Of a DNA stretch of 64,000 nucleotides, positions 16,093 through 23,246 are shown in pieces. Position 1 is the stretch's first letter, and each line of letters starts with the position of its first letter. The notes under the pieces were generated by a model that saw nothing but the letters and a program-made list of their open reading frames with translations, ran no database searches and was not told where the DNA came from. The stretch is from Bisbaumannia sp015645095. GTDB taxonomy: Bacteria > Pseudomonadota > Gammaproteobacteria > Pseudomonadales > Halomonadaceae. The stretch spans positions 868,001 to 932,000 of the forward strand of contig CP141893.1 in assembly GCA_036871055.1 (NCBI GenBank), in the 5' to 3' direction. The position numbers and the translations under genes were made by a program.

Positions 16093-16887
16093 ATGATGGT
16101 GACCTATCTCGTACCCCTGGTACTGGTGGTGATGTTCCTGGCGGCGGCGATTCGCATCCTGCCGGAATACAAACGCGGCGTGGTCTTCTTCCTGGGGCGA
16201 TTTCAGTCGGTGAAGGGGCCCGGCTTGATCATCATCATCCCCGGGATCCAAAAGATGGACGTGGTGGACCTGCGGGTGATCACCATGGACGTGCCGGAAC
16301 AGGACGTCATTTCCCAGGACAACGTCACCGTCAAGGTCAATGCGGTGCTCTACTTCCGGGTGGTGGACCCGGAGAAGGCGATCATCCAGGTAGAGAACTT
16401 TACCCAGGCCACCAGTCAACTGGCCCAGACCACATTGCGTTCGGTGCTCGGCAAGCATGACCTGGACGAGATGCTCTCCGAACGCGACAAGCTCAACGAT
16501 GACATCCAGGAGATCATCGATACCCAGACCGAGGAGTGGGGCATCAAGGTCGCCAACGTGGAGATCAAGCACGTGGACCTCGACGAGAGCATGATCCGCG
16601 CCATCGCCCGCCAGGCCGAGGCGGAGCGGGAGCGGCGCGCCAAGGTGATTCACGCCGAGGGTGAGCTGCAGGCCTCCAAGAAACTGGTAGAGGCCGCCAA
16701 TGTCATGTCCGAGAATTCCGGAGCCCTGCAGCTGCGCTACCTGCAGACCATGAGCGATATGAGCAACAAGAACGCCTCCACCATCGTGGTGCCCCTGCCC
16801 ATTGACCTGGTCGAAGCCTTCCGCGAGATGAAGGCCTCGCCGGCGGCCCGGGCGCGTACCGCCGGGGGGGGCGAGGATGCCTCCTGA
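16093..16887 (+). CDS. Slipin/stomatin-like SPFH domain membrane protein
   Basis: A 264-residue protein with one N-terminal transmembrane helix (residues 3-22), an SPFH domain (RILPEYKRGVVFFLGRFQSVKGPGLIIIIPGIQKMDVVDLRV) and a C-terminal coiled coil (IARQAEAERERRAKVIHAEGELQASKKLVEAA). Family members form large oligomeric membrane cages and are clipped by partner NfeD proteases, which fits the gene just upstream. ATG at 16093 or the next ATG codon follows a GAGGAG site; an upstream TTG is less likely. Confidence 0.9.
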   Translation: MMVTYLVPLVLVVMFLAAAIRILPEYKRGVVFFLGRFQSVKGPGLIIIIPGIQKMDVVDLRVITMDVPEQDVISQDNVTVKVNAVLYFRVVDPEKAIIQVENFTQATSQLAQTTLRSVLGKHDLDEMLSERDKLNDDIQEIIDTQTEEWGIKVANVEIKHVDLDESMIRAIARQAEAERERRAKVIHAEGELQASKKLVEAANVMSENSGALQLRYLQTMSDMSNKNASTIVVPLPIDLVEAFREMKASPAARARTAGGGEDAS

Positions 16888-16920
16888 GTGCCATCAGGTA
16901 CCGAGGGCCGCGAGGCAACC

Positions 16921-17832
16921 TTGAGTCCACGCCTGTCGTCCCGTCAGCAGGGCCTGTTGATGACCGCTGGTGGGGCCCTGCTGATCTCCCCGGACGCCCT
17001 GTTGATCAAGCTGATCGCCCTGCCGGATGCGGAGATCCTGCTGTGGCGAGGCCTGCTCACGGCCCTGGGCTTCGTGATCATCGTCGGGCTACGCCAGGGG
17101 CGCGGCTTCGTCGCCGCCTATCGTCGTTGCGGTATCACCGGGGTCGCGGTGGCGCTGCTGTTCGCCGGCTCCACCCTGGGCTTCGTACTGGGCAACCAGT
17201 ACACCAAGGGCGGTAATGTCCTGATGATCCTGGCCGGCGCGCCGCTCTTCGCCGCCCTGCTGTCGCGGGTGTTCCTCGGCGAGCGCCAGCCCCTGGGCAC
17301 CTGGCTGGCCATTGCCGCCTGCCTGCTGGGCACCGCCCTGATCGTCGGCGACGATGCCGGCACCGGCAGCCTGCTGGGCAACGGCTTCGCCCTGCTGGCG
17401 GCGCTCTCCCTGGCCGCCAACTTCACCCTCTGTCGCACCCGGCCGGGCATCGACATGAGCCCCATGCTGACCCTCTCGGGGCTGATCGTTGCCGGGCTGG
17501 CCGCCGCCTACGGCCTGGGTGGCGGTGCCGGCCTGAGCTGGCCGCCCGCCGAGCGCCTGGGGCTTCTGCTGTTGCTCTGCCTGGGGTTGCTGCCCCTGGG
17601 CTTCACCCTGATCCAGCGGGGCCCCCTCTACCTGCCCGCCGCCGAGGTGGGGCTCTTGATGCTGCTGGAAGTGGTGGTGGGCAGCCTCTGGGTGTGGTGG
17701 CTGCTGGCGGAACGTCCCTCGCCCTCGGCCCTGGTGGGCGGGGTCCTGGTGCTGGGCACCCTGGCCTGCAAGGGCGCCTTCGACCTGCGTCGCGAACGGC
17801 GCCTGAGGCGGCGGGTGCAGAAGGAAGGATAA
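16921..17832 (+). CDS. DMT superfamily (EamA-type) transporter
   Basis: A 303-residue inner-membrane protein with about ten transmembrane helices in two EamA repeats. Typical features are LISPDALLIKLI, the first-repeat end GNQYTKGGNVLMILAGAPLFAALLSRVFLGERQPL, and the second-repeat AEVGLLMLLEVVVGSLWVWWLLAERPS. It probably exports amino acids or other metabolites. The start is uncertain: TTG at 16921 has a GCGAGG site 5-6 nt away, whereas GTG at 16888 directly follows the slipin stop and has a weaker site. Confidence 0.8.
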   Translation: MSPRLSSRQQGLLMTAGGALLISPDALLIKLIALPDAEILLWRGLLTALGFVIIVGLRQGRGFVAAYRRCGITGVAVALLFAGSTLGFVLGNQYTKGGNVLMILAGAPLFAALLSRVFLGERQPLGTWLAIAACLLGTALIVGDDAGTGSLLGNGFALLAALSLAANFTLCRTRPGIDMSPMLTLSGLIVAGLAAAYGLGGGAGLSWPPAERLGLLLLLCLGLLPLGFTLIQRGPLYLPAAEVGLLMLLEVVVGSLWVWWLLAERPSPSALVGGVLVLGTLACKGAFDLRRERRLRRRVQKEG

Positions 17833-18186
17833 GCTGGTAGAATTTGCGCTCCTCAAAATCAGCGCCCCCAGACATCCCGATGGCATCCTCGTGATTCGCC
17901 GCACGGGCCGGGCGCCAATGAAACGAGTAAGGGATTCTCCACAGGTGATCGACACCTCCTCTTCGCGCGGCATGACTCCGCCCTAGCGCTGCCTTTCCCT
18001 TCCGGGGGAGACGCGACCGTCGTCATGACGGCGTCACCCTCTGGCATCACTCTCGGTGCCATGCGCCCGCGTGCGCGACTCGTTTCACGATAACCGCTAT
18101 TACCCACGCTCCTCGCTTCGAGTGCCGCTACCCCGGTGGGCGGTCGTGCGTCTCGGCGAGACATCACCCCTCGACTGGACCGTAGA
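17833..18186 (+). other. 354-bp gene-free leader of sulP
   Basis: No gene is supported here. The stretch holds the sulP promoter and a GC-rich leader in which 17920-18086 is strongly self-complementary (listed separately). The last 100 bp before the sulP ATG contain no obvious terminator T-run; the ribosome site before ATG 18187 is weak. Confidence 0.6.
17920..18086 (+). promoter_or_regulatory. Candidate structured RNA leader upstream of sulP
   Basis: GAAACGAGT at 17920-17928 is exactly complementary to ACTCGTTTC at 18078-18086 and would close a 167-nt domain. Inside are hairpins AGGTG/CACCT (17943-17957), GCGG/CCGC (17967-17981), GACG-x3-CCGTC/GACGG-CGTC (18010-18035), TGGCA/TGCCA (18042-18061) and GCGC/GCGC (18063-18076). 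A closing helix around several hairpins is the layout of a riboswitch or protein-binding leader. The region is GC-rich, so chance pairing is a real risk and no known family is recognised. Confidence 0.3.
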
Positions 18187-19671
18187 ATGATACGATCGAT
18201 CAAGCAAGACTGGTTCTCCAATATCAAGGGCGACACCCTGGCCGGCATCGTGGTGGCCCTGGCCTTGATTCCCGAGGCCATCGCCTTCTCCATCATCGCC
18301 GGCGTCGATCCCAAGGTGGGGCTCTACGCCTCCTTCTGCATCGCCGTGGTGATCGCCTTCACCGGCGGCCGTCCGGGGATGATCTCCGCCGCCACCGGCG
18401 CCATGGCGCTGCTGATGGTGACCCTGGTGCGCGAGCATGGCCTGGAGTACCTGCTTGCCGCCACCCTGTTGACCGGGGTATTGCAGATCATCGCCGGCTA
18501 CCTGCGCCTCGCCGAGCTGATGCGCTTCGTCTCCCGCTCGGTGGTCACCGGCTTCGTCAACGCCCTGGCGATCCTGATCTTTATGGCCCAGCTGCCGGAG
18601 CTGACCGGGGTCACCTGGCATGTGTATGCCATGACCGCCGCCGGCCTGGCGATCATCTACGGCTTCCCCTACCTGCCGGTGATCGGTCGCTCGATTCCCT
18701 CGCCCCTGGTGTGCATCCTGGTGCTGACCGCCGTCTATATGCTGACCGGCATGGAGATCCGCAGCGTCGGCGATATGGGCGAGCTGCCGGATACCCTGCC
18801 GATCTTCCTGTGGCCGGACGTGCCGCTCAACCTCGAGACCCTGATGATCATCCTCCCCACGGCGCTGATGCTCTGCGTGGTGGGCCTGCTGGAGTCGATG
18901 ATGACCGCCACCATCGTCGATGACCTGACCGACACCAAGAGCGACAAGAACCGCGAGTGCAAGGGCCAGGGCATCGCCAATATCGGCTCCGGCCTGCTGG
19001 GCGGCATGGCCGGCTGCGCGATGATCGGCCAGTCGGTGATCAACGTGAAATCCGGCGGTCGCGGGCGCCTCTCCACCCTGATCGCCGGCGTGGTGCTGCT
19101 GATCCTGGTGGTCTTCCTCGCCGACTGGGTCTCGCAGATTCCCATGGCGGCCCTGGTGGCGGTGATGATCATGGTCTCCATCGGTACCTTCAGCTGGAGC
19201 TCCATCCGCGACCTCAAGAAGCACCCCCTGAGCACCAATATCGTGATGCTGGCCACCGTGGCGGTGACCGTGGGTACCCATAACCTGGCCATCGGCGTCT
19301 TCGTCGGGGTGCTGCTGGCGGCGATGTTCTTCGCCAACAAGGTGGGCAATATCCTCTATATCGGCACCGAACAGGGCGAAGGCGAGCGCACCTACCGGGT
19401 GGTGGGGCAGGTCTTCTTCGCCTCCTCCAACCGCTTCATGGAGGCCTTCGATTTCAAGGAGACGGTACAGAAGGTCACCATCGACCTCTCCCGGGCCCAC
19501 TTCTGGGACATCACCGCCGTGGAGACCCTGGACCGCATCGTCATCAAGTTCCGTCGCGAGGGCACCGAGGTGGAACTGATCGGCCTCAACGAGGCCAGCG
19601 CCACCATCGTCGATCGCTACGCCGTGCATAACGACCCGGCGGCCGTCGAGCGCCTGATGGGCGGCCACTGA
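18187..19671 (+). CDS. SulP/SLC26 family anion transporter with STAS domain
   Basis: A 494-residue inner-membrane transporter. The N-terminal 380 residues carry about 12-14 transmembrane segments with the SulP signature (AGIVVALALIPEAIAFSIIAGVDPKVGLYA). The C-terminus is a STAS domain (VTIDLSRAHFWDITAVETLDRIVIKFRREGTEVELIGLN). ATG at 18187 is used because MIRSIKQDWFSNIKGD begins the conserved part. Substrates in the family are sulfate, bicarbonate or dicarboxylates. The neighbouring nhaB and the tandem Usp gene suggest an ion-homeostasis group, with Na+-coupled bicarbonate uptake as one possibility. A strong hairpin follows the stop. Confidence 0.85.
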   Translation: MIRSIKQDWFSNIKGDTLAGIVVALALIPEAIAFSIIAGVDPKVGLYASFCIAVVIAFTGGRPGMISAATGAMALLMVTLVREHGLEYLLAATLLTGVLQIIAGYLRLAELMRFVSRSVVTGFVNALAILIFMAQLPELTGVTWHVYAMTAAGLAIIYGFPYLPVIGRSIPSPLVCILVLTAVYMLTGMEIRSVGDMGELPDTLPIFLWPDVPLNLETLMIILPTALMLCVVGLLESMMTATIVDDLTDTKSDKNRECKGQGIANIGSGLLGGMAGCAMIGQSVINVKSGGRGRLSTLIAGVVLLILVVFLADWVSQIPMAALVAVMIMVSIGTFSWSSIRDLKKHPLSTNIVMLATVAVTVGTHNLAIGVFVGVLLAAMFFANKVGNILYIGTEQGEGERTYRVVGQVFFASSNRFMEAFDFKETVQKVTIDLSRAHFWDITAVETLDRIVIKFRREGTEVELIGLNEASATIVDRYAVHNDPAAVERLMGGH

Positions 19672-19690
19672 GTCGAGCGTCGAACGAGGG

Positions 19691-19710
19691 CCCTGGCCAT
19701 CCGGCCAGGG
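19691..19710 (+). terminator. Hairpin after sulP, probable terminator
   Basis: CCCTGGCC, loop ATCC, then GGCCAGGG form a perfect 8-bp stem 19 nt after the sulP stop. The following bases are TCAAAAGG, so there is no T-run on the plus strand and termination may be partial. Confidence 0.5.
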
Positions 19711-19980
19711 TCAAAAGGTGGATGGGCGACGGCTGTCGTCCCTGATATCATTCGGGGTCGGTCTGCGGCTCCCCCTTTTTTCACCCCTTGTCCTTCAACG
19801 CCTATAACAGGGATTCCCAGTGACACTACCGAGCCAAGCGTGGCGCCGCTGCACCGCCAGCCTGCCGCGCCGTATTCCCCCTCCGCCATCCTCCACGACC
19901 GTGGCCGAACCCCGGGTTGGTTGTGGTAAGCGTCTGAGTCATCGGAGGCTTTCCTTAACCATTCCGAGCGAGTTTCGACC
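19711..19980 (+). other. Gene-free upstream part of the nhaB leader region
   Basis: About 270 bp without a supported gene between the sulP terminator hairpin and the structured leader of nhaB. It should contain the nhaB promoter. CTCCCCCTTTTTTCACC near 19767 is the only pyrimidine run. I see no clear sigma-70 pair. Confidence 0.5.
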
Positions 19981-20100
19981 GTGGATAAGCCCGCCCAGCG
20001 AGGCCCCCTAGGGGTCCCAGGCGGTATCGACGATTACCGTGTTGTGCCTGCCGGCCCGAGGGCCGGTCAGGTGTCGTTTATCCGTTCGAGACTTATCCAC
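19981..20100 (+). promoter_or_regulatory. Candidate structured RNA leader ending at the nhaB start codon
   Basis: GTGGATAAG at 19981-19989 is exactly complementary to CTTATCCAC at 20092-20100, which ends two bases before the nhaB ATG (20102). The enclosed 102 nt contain CCGCC/GGCGG (19991-19995 with 20020-20024), GGTA/TACC (20023-20026 with 20035-20038) and a long hairpin CCTG-CCGGCC/GGCCGG-T-CAGG (20047-20071). The start codon has no clear Shine-Dalgarno sequence in the open state. The outer helix would mask the initiation region. This is the layout of a translation-controlling riboswitch or RNA thermometer; no known class was recognised. Confidence 0.4.
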
Positions 20101-20101
20101 C

Positions 20102-21661
20102 ATGTCACAAGCCATTCCTGGCGCAAGCCAGACCCCGCGTTCGCCGGCCATGCTGCTGCTCGGCGGCGCCTTCCGCAATTTCCTCGGCAATTCGCCGCAC
20201 TGGTACAAGGTCGTCATCCTCGCCTGCCTGGTCGCCAACCCCCTGGTCTACTGGACCCTGGGCGGCGACGAGGGCGGCCTGGTGCTGGGCTGGTTGCTGC
20301 TCGGCCAGTTCATCTTCACCCTGGCCATGGCCCTGAAGTGCTATCCGCTGCTGCCCGGCGGCCTGCTGGCCCTGCAGGCCGTCGCCCTCGGCCTGACCTC
20401 CCCGGAGGCGGTGCTCGGCGAGGTGGAGCACAACCTGGCGGTGATCCTGCTGCTGATGTTTATGGTGGCGGGGATCTACTTCATGAAGAGCCTGCTGCTC
20501 TTCACCTTTACCAAGCTGCTGATCCATGTGCGCTCCAAGTACCTGCTGTCGCTGCTCTTCGCCAGCATGGCGGCCTTTCTCAGCGCCTTCCTCGATGCCC
20601 TGACGGTGACCGCGGTGATCATCGCCATCGCCGTGGGCTTCTACTCGGTCTACCACAAGGTGGCCTCCGGCAAGAGCTATGACCATAGCCACGACCACAA
20701 CGACGACGAGAGCGTGCGCGCCGAGCTGCGCACGGAGCTGGACGACTTCCGCGCCTTCCTGCGCTCGCTGCTGATGCACGGCGCCGTGGGCACCGCCCTG
20801 GGCGGCGTGGCCACCATGGTCGGCGAGCCCCAGAACCTGTTGATCGCCAAGGAGATGGGCTGGGGCTTCGGCGACTTCTACCTCAATATGCTGCCGGTGA
20901 GCCTGCCGGTGCTGGTGGCGGGGCTGCTCACCTGCCTGGCCCTGGAGAAGCTGCAGTGGTTCGGCTATGGCGTGGCCATGCCCAAGACCATCCGCAAGAT
21001 CCTCAAGGACTACGACCACTACAAGGCCAGCAAGCGCACCAACCGGGAGCGCGCCCAGCTGATTGCCCAGGCCCTGGTGGCGGCCTTCCTGGTGGTGGCC
21101 CTGGCCCTGCACCTGGCCGAGGTGGGGCTGATCGGCCTGGCGGTGATCGTGCTGCTGGCCAGCTTCAACGGGGTCAGCGACGAGCACCAGATCGGCAAGG
21201 CCTTCCAGGAGGCGCTGCCCTTCACCGCCCTGCTGGTGGTCTTCTTCACCGTGGTCTCGGTGATTCATAGCCAGCACCTCTTCCAGCCCTTTATCGAGAT
21301 GGTGCTGGCGCGTCCCGAAGAGGGGCAGGCGGTGCTGCTGTTCTTCGCCAATGGCCTGCTCTCGGCGATCTCCGACAATGTCTTCGTCGCCACCGTCTAT
21401 ATCGGCGAACTCAAGGCCGCCTTCCTGCGTGGCGACCTGAGCGCCGAGCAGTTCCGCCTGCTGGCCATCGCCGTCAACGCCGGCACCAACCTGCCCAGTG
21501 TGGCCACCCCCAACGGCCAGGCCGCCTTCCTGTTCCTGCTCACCTCGGCCATCGCCCCCTTGCTGCGCCTCTCCTACGGCAAGATGGTGACCATGGCCTT
21601 CCCCTATGCGGTGGTCATGACGGTGGTGGGGTACTGGGGCGTGACCCACTGGGTGAGCTGA
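20102..21661 (+). CDS. nhaB: Na+/H+ antiporter NhaB
   Basis: A 519-residue inner-membrane antiporter with about 12 hydrophobic segments. Diagnostic NhaB text includes AFRNFLGNSPHWYKVVILACLVANPLVY at the N-terminus, FLDALTVTAVIIAIAVGFYSVYHKVASG, GTALGGVATMVGEPQNLLIAKEMGW, ANGLLSAISDNVFVATVYIGELKAAF and NAGTNLPSVATPNGQAAFLFLLTS. A His/Asp-rich cytoplasmic loop (DHSHDHNDDES, near residue 200) is conspicuous. It extrudes Na+ in exchange for protons and is expected in a halophile. It follows sulP after a terminator-like hairpin and has its own unusual leader. Confidence 0.95.
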   Translation: MSQAIPGASQTPRSPAMLLLGGAFRNFLGNSPHWYKVVILACLVANPLVYWTLGGDEGGLVLGWLLLGQFIFTLAMALKCYPLLPGGLLALQAVALGLTSPEAVLGEVEHNLAVILLLMFMVAGIYFMKSLLLFTFTKLLIHVRSKYLLSLLFASMAAFLSAFLDALTVTAVIIAIAVGFYSVYHKVASGKSYDHSHDHNDDESVRAELRTELDDFRAFLRSLLMHGAVGTALGGVATMVGEPQNLLIAKEMGWGFGDFYLNMLPVSLPVLVAGLLTCLALEKLQWFGYGVAMPKTIRKILKDYDHYKASKRTNRERAQLIAQALVAAFLVVALALHLAEVGLIGLAVIVLLASFNGVSDEHQIGKAFQEALPFTALLVVFFTVVSVIHSQHLFQPFIEMVLARPEEGQAVLLFFANGLLSAISDNVFVATVYIGELKAAFLRGDLSAEQFRLLAIAVNAGTNLPSVATPNGQAAFLFLLTSAIAPLLRLSYGKMVTMAFPYAVVMTVVGYWGVTHWVS

Positions 21662-21754
21662 GTCAAGAAAGGGCGCGGTGGCCACCCCACGGGGTGTTCA
21701 CCGGCCCGGCGATAGGGTAGAAACGGGGTATACGCCAGCAAAAGGATCGAGCAC

Positions 21755-22609
21755 ATGACCGAGCAAGTAATGGCTGCCATCGATGGTTCGCGGTTTTCCA
21801 CGGGCGTCTGCGACTATGCGGCCTGGGCCAGCCAGGCGCTGGAGGCACCGCTCACCTTCCTGCACGTGGTGGACAACCATCCCCAGACCGCCGAGGCGGA
21901 CCTCTCCGGTAATATCGGCCTGGGCTCCCGGGAGCACCTGCTGGAGGAGCTGGCCAGCCTCGACGAGCAGCGCGCCAAGCTGGCCCAGGAGCAGGGCCGG
22001 CTGATGCTCCAGGCGGCCAAGGAGCGGGCCATCGCCGACGGCGTGGCGGAACCCGCCGGCCGCCAGCGCAACGGCACCCTGGTGGAGACCTTGACGGAGC
22101 TGGAGAACGACATCCGCCTGCTGGTGATCGGCAAGCGTGGCGAAGGCCACCAGCAGGACAGCGGCCACCTGGGCTCCAACCTGGAACGGGTGGTGCGCAG
22201 CTTGCACCGCCCCATCCTGATGGTCCCCGACACCTTCACCCGCCCCGAGAAGGTGTTGATCGCCTTCGACGGCAGCAAGACCACCCGCAAGGGCATCGAG
22301 ATGATCGCCAGGAGCCCGCTGTTCCGGGGCTGCGAGTGCCATGTGGTGATGGTGGGGGCGGAACTGGCCGACCTGCGTGCCCAGCTCGACTGGGCGCTGA
22401 CCACCTTGCGCGAGGCGGACCACCAGGCGGTGGGGGAGATCCTCAGCGGCGAGGTGGAAGAGACCCTGCGCAACTACAAGGAGGTGATGGGCATCGACCT
22501 GCTGGTGATGGGCGCCTATGGCCACTCGCGGATCCGTCACCTGCTGGTGGGCAGCACCACCACCGCCATGCTGCGCAAGGCGACGCTGCCGGTGCTGCTG
22601 CTGCGTTAA
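21755..22609 (+). CDS. Tandem universal stress protein (two Usp domains)
   Basis: A 284-residue cytoplasmic protein made of two UspA folds. The first (residues 1-155) has a degenerate nucleotide loop (GKRGEGHQQDSGHLGSN). The second (165-284) keeps the ATP-binding pattern G-x2-G-x9-G-S (GAYGHSRIRHLLVGS). It follows nhaB after a 93-bp gap and shares its orientation with sulP. Usp proteins such as TeaD regulate osmolyte transport in Halomonas, so regulation of the adjacent transporters is a reasonable inference. Confidence 0.9.
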   Translation: MTEQVMAAIDGSRFSTGVCDYAAWASQALEAPLTFLHVVDNHPQTAEADLSGNIGLGSREHLLEELASLDEQRAKLAQEQGRLMLQAAKERAIADGVAEPAGRQRNGTLVETLTELENDIRLLVIGKRGEGHQQDSGHLGSNLERVVRSLHRPILMVPDTFTRPEKVLIAFDGSKTTRKGIEMIARSPLFRGCECHVVMVGAELADLRAQLDWALTTLREADHQAVGEILSGEVEETLRNYKEVMGIDLLVMGAYGHSRIRHLLVGSTTTAMLRKATLPVLLLR

Positions 22610-22684
22610 GCGCGCCCGTTACTCTCTGTGCGGTGGGCTTGGCCGCTAGCGCCGGGCCATGCCGGCTTGATCGTGGTTAAAAAT

Positions 22685-22726
22685 CCTATGCAGAGATAGA
22701 AATGCATTTTCTTATGCTGCATTAGG
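22685..22726. promoter_or_regulatory. AT-rich inverted repeat upstream of ridA
   Basis: CCTATGCAG (22685-22693) and CTGCATTAGG (22717-22726) form a near-perfect inverted repeat around an AT-rich centre with a further ATGCAT. It lies about 90 bp before ridA in a region much more AT-rich than its surroundings. An operator overlapping the ridA promoter is plausible but unproven. Confidence 0.3.
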
Positions 22727-22813
22727 CATGAAAAACGGGGTGAATCACCGTGATTAATGGGCGGGGTGCGTTATCATCTTGTTCTCTTTCGTCCCCGTTT
22801 CAATGAGGTAGCC

Positions 22814-23173
22814 ATGAGCATCCAGCGTCACGACACCAAGACCCGCATGAGCCGCGCCGTCATCCATAACGGCGTGGCCCACCTGTGCGGCCAGGTGGCC
22901 GGCCCCGAGGCCCGCCACGGCGATATCACCGCCCAGACCGAGAGCATGCTGGCCCGGGTCGATGCGCTGCTCGCCGAGATCGGCTCCGATCGCGAGCACC
23001 TGCTCTCCGCCACTATCTACCTCAAGGATGGCGCCGACTTCGCCGCCATGAACGCGGTCTGGGACGCCTGGGTGCCCGAGGGCCACGCCCCGGCGCGCAC
23101 CTGCATCACCGCCCCCATGCCCGCCGACGAGCTGAAGGTGGAGATCACCGTCACCGCCGTGGTGAAGGGCTAA
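22814..23173 (+). CDS. RidA family protein (YjgF/YER057c/UK114)
   Basis: A 119-residue small soluble protein of the Rid family. It has VIHNGVAHLCGQVAG, the conserved LAEIGSDREHLLSATIYLKDGADFAAMNAVWDAWVPEGHAPART block and the Arg-containing ARTCITAPMPADELKVEITVTAV end. RidA deaminates reactive enamine/imine intermediates from PLP enzymes; this member may be a Rid subfamily with a different substrate. ATG at 22814 follows a GAGG site. A strong hairpin lies 37 nt after its stop. Confidence 0.9.
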   Translation: MSIQRHDTKTRMSRAVIHNGVAHLCGQVAGPEARHGDITAQTESMLARVDALLAEIGSDREHLLSATIYLKDGADFAAMNAVWDAWVPEGHAPARTCITAPMPADELKVEITVTAVVKG

Positions 23174-23210
23174 GGCTCGCCGCCTTCGCGCCTGCCGTAA
23201 GAAACACCAA

Positions 23211-23230
23211 GGCCCGCCATTCGGCGGGCC
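23211..23230. terminator. Bidirectional terminator hairpin between ridA and fhuB
   Basis: GGCCCGCC, loop ATTC, GGCGGGCC form a perfect 8-bp stem between two convergent genes. Short A-rich (left) and T-containing (right) flanks allow it to act in both directions. Confidence 0.75.
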
Positions 23231-23246
23231 TCGGCGTTTATGGGCA

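Noticed and set aside
19981..20100. Assigning the nhaB leader to the known Na+ or Li+ riboswitch classes
   Set aside because: The gene context fits, but I could not match conserved core sequences from memory, so only a candidate structured leader is claimed.
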